Below, piece after piece: positions 1 to 7,535 of a stretch of 34,946 bases of DNA. This DNA is from an uncultured Shewanella sp. (GTDB lineage: Bacteria; Pseudomonadota; Gammaproteobacteria; Enterobacterales; Shewanellaceae). The notes below the pieces were generated by a model that was given only the letters and a program-made list of their open reading frames with translations, searched no databases and had not been told where the DNA came from. The first letter of the stretch is position 1. Each line of letters opens with the position of its first letter. The stretch is from positions 1 to 34,946 of the forward strand of contig NZ_CANMWS010000043.1 of the NCBI RefSeq assembly GCF_947501665.1, in the 5' to 3' direction. Made by a program: the position numbers and the translations under genes.

Positions 1-87
1 CAGGATAAGCAAGACCAACAAAGCCAGCAGGATAAGCAAGACCAACAAAGCCAGCAGGATAAGCAAGACCAACAAAGTCAGCAGGAT
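1..87 (+). repeat. 24-bp in-frame tandem repeat (QDKQDQQS)
   Basis: Three full 24-bp units lie at 1-24, 25-48 and 49-72, followed by a partial unit at 73-87. They are nearly identical; one unit differs by a single base (agc to agt). The period is a multiple of three, so copy number can change without a frameshift. The array starts at or before the window edge, so its full length is unknown. Confidence 0.9.
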
Positions 88-282
88 AAGCAAGATCCGC
101 TCAATGCTCAAAAAAGCGAACAGGATAACACTGCACCTGAAGAGCCATTGCCAGCAGATATGCAACGTGCTTTACGTTCACTTGCTGACGACCCTCAATT
201 ATTATTGCGCAATAAAATGCAACTAGAATATCAAAAACGCCTTCAAAACGGGGCTAAACCAAAGGACAATCAACAGTGGTAA
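1..282 (+). CDS. C-terminal end of a BatB/BatC-like (VWA-TPR) protein, partial
   Basis: An open frame enters from the left edge and stops at 280-282. The visible 93 residues begin with a Gln/Asp/Lys-rich repeat (unit QDKQDQQS) and end with a conserved-looking tail containing PADMQRALRSLADDPQLLL. From memory, the gene upstream of batD in Shewanella encodes a von Willebrand factor A plus TPR protein of the Bat aerotolerance system, with a low-complexity Gln-rich linker and a tail of this kind. Here the stop codon overlaps the GTG start of batD by 7 bases, which suggests translational coupling. The VWA and TPR domains lie outside the window, so the family call rests on the tail and on the batD neighbour. 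Confidence 0.7.
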   Translation, partial: QDKQDQQSQQDKQDQQSQQDKQDQQSQQDKQDPLNAQKSEQDNTAPEEPLPADMQRALRSLADDPQLLLRNKMQLEYQKRLQNGAKPKDNQQW

Positions 283-1910
283 GACGATCACTTCACCTCA
301 TTTTACTTCTCGGGTTAATCACAGCTTTTCCCGCGAGCGCACTCACAAGCTTGCAAGCCTCCGTTGACAACAATACCGTTAATGAAGGTGAATCAATTGT
401 ATTGACCGTCACAGCTGATGACAGCTTAGACACTCAAGACCTCAATACCCAAGCTCTTGAAGCCGATTTTACCATGCAAAGGCCTCGTACGAGTCACAGT
501 ACTCGCATGGTGAATTTTAATACGACCAAAGAAACCCAATGGCAAATGCTACTCTTACCGAAACGACAAGGCCACTTACTGATCCCCGCCTTGACTATTG
601 ATGGAGTCAGCTCTGCTCCAATCAAAATTACAGTAAAACCCCGAGGCAGTGCCCCTAAAAAAACACAAAATGTATATATGGAAGCTCATATATCCAGTGA
701 GCAAGCTTATGTCGATCAAATGGTTAACTATCGAGTGAAACTCTTCTTAGGGGCTGAATTGCAACGAGGCGTACTCAATGAGCCCGTTGTTACTGGCGCA
801 GAAGTTAAACAACTCGGTGAAGATACAGACAGCACTCAAATCATCAATGGCCGCCGCTTTAGAGTCATAGAGCGAAATTATGCCATCATTGCAGATAAGC
901 CTGGCAAATTAACCATTCAGGGAGCCAGTTTTAACGGGGATATTGTAGTTCAATCTCAGCGCAGTAATAGCTTATTTGGCTTTACAGATAGTCGCCCTAT
1001 TCAAACCCAAGCTGGCAATACTGAACTCAATATTAAAGCCAAACCAGCAAATTACCACGGACAATGGCTGGTTGCAGATCTCGTCCTGCTTAATGAAAAC
1101 ACAGCACAAGAAACCGACTATCAAGTCGGTACTCCAATTACACGAACTGTCACATTAACCGCTGTCAATACAGATGAAAGCCGCTTACCGGATCTCAACC
1201 TCAACTTACCAACAGCATTCAAGTCTTATCCAGAAAAGCCCCAACGTAAAAATACCATCAGGGATAATAAAATTCTTGCAACACTCAGCCAAACAACTGC
1301 CATTATTCCCACCAAAGCTGGTACTTATACCTTGCCCGCTATCGACGTTCCTTGGTGGAACCCACATTTGAACAAACAAGAAATGGCAACATTACCTGCA
1401 AAAGTCATCACCGTTAAAGCCGCTGAAGAAATAGACGTACCTGCACCGCAAATACAAGCCAGTGCGCCGGCCTCCAACGCGCCCACTTATTGGATGTGGA
1501 TCGCAGCCACTTTTGCATGTTTATGGCTTATCACAGCGATAGCCTTCATTATTTTGTGGCGAAAACACACACAAAATCAGCACAGCAAAGTGAGTAAACA
1601 TCAAGTTCCAAACGAAGATAATATGAAAGTAAACATGAGCTTAAAACAAGCTTGCCAAGCACAAAACCCCAGCCAAGTGCTAATCAGTTTACAAGAGCAT
1701 TTTTCACAAACTTATCAGCATCCCATGACACTCGATAAAATAGCGGCCTTATCGAAAGAAATGGCAAGTGCCATTACCGCCTTACAGCGCGGCGCTTTTT
1801 CTAAAACAACTGAATCAATTGATTATACTCAAATTTTACAAGCAACAGAGCAACTGAATACAAAAAATAAAAAGAAAAAAGCATCATCTTTATCAAACTT
1901 AAATCCATAA
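276..1910 (+). CDS. batD: BatD family protein (aerotolerance, Bat system)
   Basis: This 544-residue protein starts with GTG inside the end of the previous gene. An N-terminal signal peptide (about residues 1-22, ending PASA) leads to a long beta-rich extracytoplasmic region typical of BatD, followed by one transmembrane segment at about 405-428 (start YWMWIAATFACLWL) and a charged cytoplasmic tail of roughly 115 residues ending in a Lys-rich stretch. BatD is known as an envelope protein encoded with the VWA proteins BatA and BatB and linked to oxygen tolerance; its biochemical role is unsettled. The overlap with the upstream Bat-like gene supports the assignment. No other start fits the signal peptide. 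Confidence 0.85.
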   Translation: MVRRSLHLILLLGLITAFPASALTSLQASVDNNTVNEGESIVLTVTADDSLDTQDLNTQALEADFTMQRPRTSHSTRMVNFNTTKETQWQMLLLPKRQGHLLIPALTIDGVSSAPIKITVKPRGSAPKKTQNVYMEAHISSEQAYVDQMVNYRVKLFLGAELQRGVLNEPVVTGAEVKQLGEDTDSTQIINGRRFRVIERNYAIIADKPGKLTIQGASFNGDIVVQSQRSNSLFGFTDSRPIQTQAGNTELNIKAKPANYHGQWLVADLVLLNENTAQETDYQVGTPITRTVTLTAVNTDESRLPDLNLNLPTAFKSYPEKPQRKNTIRDNKILATLSQTTAIIPTKAGTYTLPAIDVPWWNPHLNKQEMATLPAKVITVKAAEEIDVPAPQIQASAPASNAPTYWMWIAATFACLWLITAIAFIILWRKHTQNQHSKVSKHQVPNEDNMKVNMSLKQACQAQNPSQVLISLQEHFSQTYQHPMTLDKIAALSKEMASAITALQRGAFSKTTESIDYTQILQATEQLNTKNKKKKASSLSNLNP

Positions 1911-1961
1911 CCATTTGATTTAACAACTTTTCACTATATACGACAATCTCATAAAACGATG

Positions 1962-1998
1962 CTATATCAATTAATTACTTTGTAATTAATTGATATAG
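1962..1998. repeat. 37-bp perfect AT-rich palindrome
   Basis: Two 17-base arms, 1962-1978 and 1982-1998, are exact reverse complements around the 3-base loop TTT. The arms are almost entirely A and T. No T-run follows on the plus strand, so it does not look like an ordinary intrinsic terminator. It lies between batD and the sigma factor gene, 41 bases before the sigma start, where it could act as a regulator site, a cruciform or a transcript-end structure. Confidence 0.75.
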
Positions 1999-2039
1999 GC
2001 ATTAAGCTTTAAGCACCTCTATTCTCATGAAATAAAAAA

Positions 2040-2603
2040 ATGTTGCGTCATTGGCGAAAGAAAAAGAGCCCATCCACGGTCTCTTCTAATATGCTAAATA
2101 AACAACGACGATATAATAGCCTAGTCAAGGCACTTCATACTGATATTTACCGCTATGCCTATTGGCTAAGTGGTGATAAGCATGTTGCTGAAGATATTAC
2201 TCAAGAAACGTTTTTACGCGCTTGGCGCTCCCTTGATACGCTTAAAGATGAGAAAGCCGCCAAAGCTTGGCTTATCACTATCCTCAGGCGAGAAAATGCA
2301 CGGCGTTTTGAACGAAAACAATTCACTTATTCAGATATAGAACAAGAAGAATTACATGATACTTTTTCGCCCAGCACTGAACATAAAGTTGAGCATCACT
2401 TATTGCAAAAGCAAATTGAAAGACTCGCTTTAGAATACAGAGAGCCCTTATTGCTTCAGCTAATTGGTGGTTTCAGTGGTGAGGAAATTGCAAAAATTTT
2501 GTCACTCAACACGAATACAGTGATGACACGGTTATTTAGAGCTCGCCATCAATTAAAACAGGCTCTTGAACAACCCCAAGCGAGAGGACAATCACATGGA
2601 TGA
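2040..2603 (+). CDS. ECF-type RNA polymerase sigma factor
   Basis: The 187-residue protein has a sigma-70 region 2 (about residues 30-95, with DIYRYAYWLSGDKHVAEDIT and then QETFLRAWRSLD) and a region 4 helix-turn-helix (about 125-180, with YREPLLLQLIGGFSGEEIAK and TVMTRLFRARHQL). Factors of this type direct RNA polymerase to a small regulon and are usually held by a cognate anti-sigma factor. The next gene starts 8 bases before this one stops, and it encodes a membrane DUF3379 protein, the expected partner. The start has a poor ribosome-binding site; an internal ATG at 2091 is possible but would drop a basic N-terminus. The regulon cannot be deduced here. Confidence 0.9.
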   Translation: MLRHWRKKKSPSTVSSNMLNKQRRYNSLVKALHTDIYRYAYWLSGDKHVAEDITQETFLRAWRSLDTLKDEKAAKAWLITILRRENARRFERKQFTYSDIEQEELHDTFSPSTEHKVEHHLLQKQIERLALEYREPLLLQLIGGFSGEEIAKILSLNTNTVMTRLFRARHQLKQALEQPQARGQSHG

Positions 2604-3300
2604 GCTAAAATTTAGACGTCAAGCTTATGCCGATCCTCATAATCAATCGCCTGAATTTATTCAAGCGATAAAAGAGGATCCTAAAAAAGCCATTTTTATG
2701 GATGAACTTCACAGTCTAGATCAACAAATAGAAAGTGCATTAAACATTGAGGTTCCCCAAGACCTGAGCGATAAACTACTGTTAAATCAGCAATTGCGTC
2801 AGCATCAAGGACAACGTAAAAAGACGGCATTTACAATTGCATTAGCAGCATCTATCGCCTTTATTGCGGGAATAAGTTTTACGCTTTTTAGACTTGGACC
2901 TGTGGATCTCAGTGCTCACGCTCTTGCCCATGTTCATCATGAAGAAAACGCACTGACTAGCAATGAAAATATTCCTTATCAAACAGTCAATGCTAAATTG
3001 GCTCAATTAACGCAGTTAACCCATGCTAAGTTTACCCAACAACCAGGTAAAGTCTTTTATAGTACCTATTGTGACTTTCAAGGTGTTAAAAGCTTGCACT
3101 TAGTGATGCAAGGTGAGAAAGGTAAGGTCACACTGTTTATTGTTCCTGTTGAAGATAGGATGCATTTACAAACGGCTTTTGCCGACAATCAGCTCAAAGG
3201 GCTCGGCTTTAAGATGGATGGAGCTTATATGTTACTTGTTGGTGATAACAATCAAGATATTAATTACGTTAAAAACGAAATTAAGCAAAGTTTTATTTAA
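2596..3300 (+). CDS. DUF3379 family membrane protein, probable anti-sigma factor
   Basis: I place the start at ATG 2596 because GAGAGGA lies just upstream; the frame is open further upstream to 2566. The 234-residue product has a soluble N-terminal part of about 75 residues, one transmembrane helix at about 78-97 (ALAASIAFIAGISFTLFRLG), and a C-terminal domain expected outside the cytoplasm, with a single-pass layout like known anti-sigma factors. DUF3379 proteins sit next to ECF sigma genes in Shewanella and Vibrio relatives (recollection). The 8-base overlap with the sigma gene supports co-translation. The anti-sigma role is inferred from layout and topology. Confidence 0.8.
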   Translation: MDELKFRRQAYADPHNQSPEFIQAIKEDPKKAIFMDELHSLDQQIESALNIEVPQDLSDKLLLNQQLRQHQGQRKKTAFTIALAASIAFIAGISFTLFRLGPVDLSAHALAHVHHEENALTSNENIPYQTVNAKLAQLTQLTHAKFTQQPGKVFYSTYCDFQGVKSLHLVMQGEKGKVTLFIVPVEDRMHLQTAFADNQLKGLGFKMDGAYMLLVGDNNQDINYVKNEIKQSFI

Positions 3301-3320
3301 TCACATTACAAATTTTCATG

Positions 3321-3349
3321 GGGAGATAAACCGAAAGGTCAGATCTCCC
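3321..3349 (+). terminator. possible weak terminator after the sigma/anti-sigma pair
   Basis: GGGAGAT at 3321-3327 pairs with ATCTCCC at 3343-3349 across a 15-base loop. A T-rich stretch follows within a few bases. The loop is long, so this is only a moderate candidate. Confidence 0.4.
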
Positions 3350-3438
3350 GACTATTTCTTCTCCATGATTGAGCCAATTAGTCAACATCTGTTAGCATAG
3401 CCCCCACAATCCAACAATAAAAATATAACTCAATAATC

Positions 3439-4890
3439 ATGAACATAGAATTACCCGTTCTCATTACCTTTATTGGTTATCTTGCCCTGATGATAGGCAT
3501 TGGTTTCATCGCCTATAAATCAACCGATTCAATTGACGATTATATCCTTGGCGGTCGCAGTATGGGCCCTGGAGTCACGGCATTAAGTGTCGGTGCATCA
3601 GATATGTCTGGCTGGCTACTACTAGGACTCCCCGGCGCAGTCTATTTAGGCGGATTAGGCGAAGCTTGGATAGGAATAGGCCTTGTCTTTGGCGCTTGGC
3701 TTAATTGGTTATTAGTGGCTAAACGATTACGCATCTACACAGAATTTACCAGTAACGCACTCACATTACCTGACTTCTTTGAAAAAAGATTTAACGATAA
3801 AAATGGCGTTCTAAAACTCGTTTCAGCCTTTACCATTTTAGTCTTTTTTACTTTTTATGCATCTTCAGGCATGGTTGGTGGTGCAATTTTATTTGAAAAA
3901 GCCTTTGGTTTAAATTACACCTTAGCGCTAATCATTGGTTCTGGCATCATTGTTGCCTATACCTTTGTTGGCGGGTACTTTGCAGTCAGTTGGACTGACT
4001 TTTTTCAAGGTTGTATGATGCTCGCAGCCTTATTATTCGTTCCTGTCGCTATTTTTAACCAACCCGCTACGCAAGATGGATTAGACAGCTTCGACCCTAA
4101 CATGTTGCAATTTATCCATGACAACACCACCGCGCTTGGATTAATCTCCTTATTAGCCTGGGGGTTAGGCTATTTTGGACAGCCCCATATCTTAACGCGT
4201 TTTATGGCCATTAACTCACCTGAAGATATTCCAAAATCTCGTCGTATCGCCATGAGTTGGATGGTCATGGCCCTGATAGGTGCTTTAGCCACAGGTCTTG
4301 TGGGCAGCCTCTATTTTATGGATAGCCCATTAGAAAATCCTGAAACTGTTTTTATCCATTTAGCTAACGCTGCTTTTAATCCTTGGATCAGTGGCTTACT
4401 TATTGCTGCAATTCTTTCTGCTATTATGAGTACCATAGATTCACAACTATTAGTGTGTTCAAGCGTGATCACTGAAGATTTCTATAAGAAATGGTTAAGA
4501 CCAAAAGCCGATGATAAAGAATTACTCTTTGTTGGTCGTGCAGGCGTACTTTCTATTGCATTAATTGCAGGCATCATCGCTCTCAATCCTCAAAGCAGTG
4601 TACTGAGTTTAGTCAGCTATGCTTGGGCTGGATTTGGCGCCGCATTTGGGCCCGTAGTATTGTTATCTCTTTTTTGGAAAGGCTTTAGTCGAAATGGTGC
4701 CATCGCCTCCATTATCACTGGTGCATTGACTGTCATCATTTGGAAACAATTATCCGGTGGGTTTTTCGATCTTTACGAAATCCTACCAGGTTTCATACTT
4801 GCAACATTTGTCGGTATTATTGTCAGTAAAATATTCACCCCTTGTGAAACAGTTTCAGCGCAGTTTAATGCCTTCTCAGCCAAGCTCTAA
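3439..4890 (+). CDS. putP: sodium/proline symporter
   Basis: This is a 483-residue multi-pass inner-membrane protein of the sodium:solute symporter family. It resembles E. coli PutP closely along its length, for example in DDYILGGRSMGP, SDMSGWLLLGLPGA, WGLGYFGQPHIL and SYAWAGFGAAFGPVVL. Asp55 and Ser57, which I recall as sodium/proline site residues in E. coli PutP, occupy the same positions here. It would import L-proline with Na+ for nutrition or osmoprotection. It stands alone: no putA is adjacent. It is slightly shorter than the E. coli protein because the C-terminal tail is shorter. No strong ribosome-binding site precedes the ATG. Confidence 0.93.
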   Translation: MNIELPVLITFIGYLALMIGIGFIAYKSTDSIDDYILGGRSMGPGVTALSVGASDMSGWLLLGLPGAVYLGGLGEAWIGIGLVFGAWLNWLLVAKRLRIYTEFTSNALTLPDFFEKRFNDKNGVLKLVSAFTILVFFTFYASSGMVGGAILFEKAFGLNYTLALIIGSGIIVAYTFVGGYFAVSWTDFFQGCMMLAALLFVPVAIFNQPATQDGLDSFDPNMLQFIHDNTTALGLISLLAWGLGYFGQPHILTRFMAINSPEDIPKSRRIAMSWMVMALIGALATGLVGSLYFMDSPLENPETVFIHLANAAFNPWISGLLIAAILSAIMSTIDSQLLVCSSVITEDFYKKWLRPKADDKELLFVGRAGVLSIALIAGIIALNPQSSVLSLVSYAWAGFGAAFGPVVLLSLFWKGFSRNGAIASIITGALTVIIWKQLSGGFFDLYEILPGFILATFVGIIVSKIFTPCETVSAQFNAFSAKL

Positions 4891-4913
4891 TCCCACTTCA
4901 GCCTAAAGAAAAA

Positions 4914-4943
4914 TAAATAAGCGCACATTTGTGCGCTTATTTA
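4914..4943 (+). terminator. intrinsic terminator after putP
   Basis: A 14-bp perfect stem (4914-4927 with 4930-4943, core AAGCGCACA) closes on a TT loop. The AT-rich outer stem supplies A and T runs on both sides, so it could stop transcription in both directions. Confidence 0.85.
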
Positions 4944-5117
4944 TTCATCATCAAATACTGGATATTCTCATACTATTTACATAACCTTAACCTCGAAGCT
5001 TATTTCCCTCCCCTTATAAGGTCAAACTATTAGTTTGCTTTATAAGCCTTTTTTGAAGTAAGCTCCTAACAGTTGTTCATAAATAACAACCTTAATTAAC
5101 GAATTATACCAAAAAAT

Positions 5118-5134
5118 GCATCTGGTCGGAGTTG
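5118..5134. promoter_or_regulatory. FadR-like operator 1 upstream of the FadL gene
   Basis: ATCTGGTCGGAGTTG resembles the FadR consensus, in essence an imperfect palindrome of CTGGTC and GACCAG: the left half-site is intact and the right half degenerate. It lies about 110 bases before the fadL start. E. coli fadL is known to carry two FadR sites. The match was made by eye against a remembered consensus. Confidence 0.5.
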
Positions 5135-5163
5135 CTGAGTAGGCGTTAACTCCTCTACCATGC

Positions 5164-5178
5164 GCTGGTCTAACAAGT
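5164..5178. promoter_or_regulatory. FadR-like operator 2 upstream of the FadL gene
   Basis: GCTGGTCTAACAAGT matches a remembered FadR consensus (ACTGGTCTGACCAGT) at 12 of 15 positions. Its centre is about 44 bases from the first site, close to four helical turns. It lies about 65 bases before the FadL start, a suitable position for repression. Confidence 0.55.
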
Positions 5179-5243
5179 GGATCTTGCGACTCGGCTATTC
5201 AGCAAGTCATATAAGCAAGACCTTAAATAAAGAGATGATGATT

Positions 5244-6500
5244 ATGAAACGCTTCAACAAGACGTTCCTTGCTATTTCAATTACGCTAGCCAGCTCTCAA
5301 GCAATGGCAGCCGGTTTTCAACTAAACAGTCAATCCGCAACGGGTCTTGGCCGCGCAATGGCCGGTGATGCCATCATTGCAGACAACGCATCGGTATTAT
5401 CTCGCAATCCAGCAGCAATGGCGCTTTTCAAAGATAAAGCTGTATCTCTTGGGATCACCTATGCTGATGTTAATGTCAGTGTCGATGATGTCAGCTCAGC
5501 CACAACCAATTTTGGTAGTGATGACAGTGCAGGCTCAGGTAAAATTATTCCTAATGCCTATTATATACAGCCAATAAATGAAAGCTGGGCCATGGGTTTT
5601 GCTGCATTCAGTAACTTCGGCACGGGAACCGATACATCCGCCATCACTAAAGACACAACGGCCACCACTCAAGCGCCTATCGATCTGCTCGGCGAAACTG
5701 AAATCACATCAGTTGACTTTAATGCCAGTGTCTCTTATCGATTCAATGAATACATCAGTATTGGCCTTGGTGTTGATTTTGTTTACGGCACAGGTAAGCT
5801 CACTCGTAACGGGCCCTTATATGCAGGCAATACCGTTATTGTGGCCGACTATTACGTTGCTGATGTTGAAGCCAGTGGTTGGGGCGTGGGGGGTATCGCT
5901 GGACTAGCTTATGAAATCAATAGTAATAACCGTATCGGTCTTAGTTATCGCTATAGTCCCACCATTAAAGCCAATGGTGACACCATCGAGCGATTAGGCG
6001 TCAGTTATGATCAGATTGAAATACCGCTGCCTAATATTGCTCAGCTTGGTGGATTTCATCAAATCACTGAACATTTTGCCTTATCTTATACTGCACAATA
6101 CACTCAATGGGCTGAATTCGATAAACTCACACTATTAGATAGTGCAGTTGATGGCAATAATGTGGTCTTAAAAGAGTACCAATGGGATGACTCATGGTTA
6201 TTCAGCGTCGGTGGGACTTATGACATCAATGATACATGGACTGCCCGCATCGGTTATATGTATGACCAAGGTGTTGTTGGCGATTTAAGTTCATTATCAA
6301 TTCCAGATTCTGATCGTAATTGGTACACAGGCGGTGTGAGCTATCACTTTAACCAAAAATCATCTCTGGACTTGGGCATTGCCTTTGTACGAGGTAAGAA
6401 AACTCACCTAACAGAAACCAGTGCTTTTGTCGGTGATGTTACAGCGACAACTCAGTCAAATGCCGTTTATTACAGTATGCAATATAGCTATAATTTCTAA
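5244..6500 (+). CDS. fadL: FadL/TodX family outer-membrane long-chain fatty acid transporter
   Basis: I choose ATG 5244 because it opens a clean signal peptide (MKRFNKTF to SSQAMA) and has AAGAG about 9 bases upstream; the frame is open to 5160, but the extra N-terminus would precede the signal. The 418-residue product starts AGFQLNSQSATGLGRAMAGD after cleavage, the FadL N-terminal signature forming the hatch. Alternating hydrophobic residues and a final aromatic (YSMQYSYNF) fit a 14-stranded outer-membrane barrel. It would carry exogenous long-chain fatty acids or other hydrophobic molecules inward. Two FadR-like sites upstream agree with that role. Many Shewanella carry several FadL paralogues, so the substrate is not certain. 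Confidence 0.88.
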   Translation: MKRFNKTFLAISITLASSQAMAAGFQLNSQSATGLGRAMAGDAIIADNASVLSRNPAAMALFKDKAVSLGITYADVNVSVDDVSSATTNFGSDDSAGSGKIIPNAYYIQPINESWAMGFAAFSNFGTGTDTSAITKDTTATTQAPIDLLGETEITSVDFNASVSYRFNEYISIGLGVDFVYGTGKLTRNGPLYAGNTVIVADYYVADVEASGWGVGGIAGLAYEINSNNRIGLSYRYSPTIKANGDTIERLGVSYDQIEIPLPNIAQLGGFHQITEHFALSYTAQYTQWAEFDKLTLLDSAVDGNNVVLKEYQWDDSWLFSVGGTYDINDTWTARIGYMYDQGVVGDLSSLSIPDSDRNWYTGGVSYHFNQKSSLDLGIAFVRGKKTHLTETSAFVGDVTATTQSNAVYYSMQYSYNF

Positions 6501-6540
6501 TACGCGAAGCAGACGACTAATGTCAACGCAATAAATTCAA

Positions 6541-6569
6541 ATGAAAACCGTCCAATTGGCGGTTTTCAT
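6541..6569 (+). terminator. intrinsic terminator after fadL
   Basis: ATGAAAACCG at 6541-6550 pairs with CGGTTTTCAT at 6560-6569, and the loop itself contains CCAATTGG. The 3' arm carries a TTTT run. It begins 40 bases after the fadL stop. Confidence 0.75.
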
Positions 6570-6715
6570 CCTTCAATAAGCGCATAAACGGACAAATACC
6601 GTTAGCCATCCCCTTTCTCAACCCTTCAATGAAATCATCCCCTACAGTCAGCCTTCTTTCCATTATCCCCATTCCATTATTTCAATGAACTTTCAGCGGG
6701 AGTTCAATATACGGT

Positions 6716-6880
6716 AGGCAAGGTTGTCCATTCATATCCATACAAACACGACATTTGTTAATCAGTCCCATATGAATATAGGCAATATCTGCTACCTGGA
6801 ACCCAAGCCGACGACTCCATGGATGGAGGAGATAGCGCGACGTTTGGAACCCAAGCCGAGAATAACAACACTGCATAACC
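6716..6880 (+). repeat. dispersed intergenic repeat, family A, copy 1
   Basis: The stretch contains GGAACCCAAGCCGA twice (6798-6811 and 6846-6859, period 48) around CCATGGATGGAGGAGATAG, and is preceded by CACGACATTTGTTAATC. The same elements, in the same order, occur in reverse orientation at 23176-23325. Short open frames on both strands are by-products of the repeat and I do not call them genes. Confidence 0.8.
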
Positions 6881-7520
6881 TCTACCTCGTTAAAAGGTTC
6901 CACAATAATCGGTAAAATAATCACCAAAGAGTAACAGCCATAATACAACTGTTAAAAATGACTGTTTTTAACAAGACAACTCAGGATCTAGCCTTATGCT
7001 ACAAAAAACTGTCAAAATTTACACAAAGAACAATACAGTCTCTTCCTTCGAATATTAATCAAAAACACATACTTAATACTGCCAACAAATCAGTATTCAG
7101 ATAATCACACCTAAAGTAAACCTCAATTGAGTAAGTAAGAAATCATTAATAACTAAAATGAATATATTATTTATCAAAATTATAGATATGAAACATTTTG
7201 TCATACTTTTAATTATTAATCATGTACATATGAGTAATATTTCAATTAAAAAAGCAGTTTAAGAGTCAAAGTAAAAAAAATAACAAATATCTCATTAACG
7301 AATAAAAACCCAATTATTGTGAATACAGAGGGTGAAATTCGCATAAAAACAATAAAAATAATCATTATTAGAATTTATTAATATTCTTTTTGGTTAAAAA
7401 AAACAAGATTAACTATGCATTTACAACGAGATAACATGCGGGTAGATTTATTAGCGGAGTAACCAGATCTTTGGAACTAATAACCAAGACTGTTCAATAA
7501 TAATTACAATACGATAATAA
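6881..7520. other. AT-rich gene-free stretch before the protease gene
   Basis: About 640 bases with very high A+T and many poly-A runs. I see no convincing gene, RNA or repeat. It probably contains the protease promoter and a long 5' untranslated region, but no promoter could be picked out with confidence. Confidence 0.5.
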
Positions 7521-7535
7521 ATGTGGAATAAAAAT

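Noticed and set aside
6682..6948. Open frames on both strands between fadL and the protease gene
   Set aside because: They coincide with the dispersed repeat, overlap each other on opposite strands and resemble the frame produced by the second copy at 23.1-23.3 kb, so they are by-products of repeat sequence.
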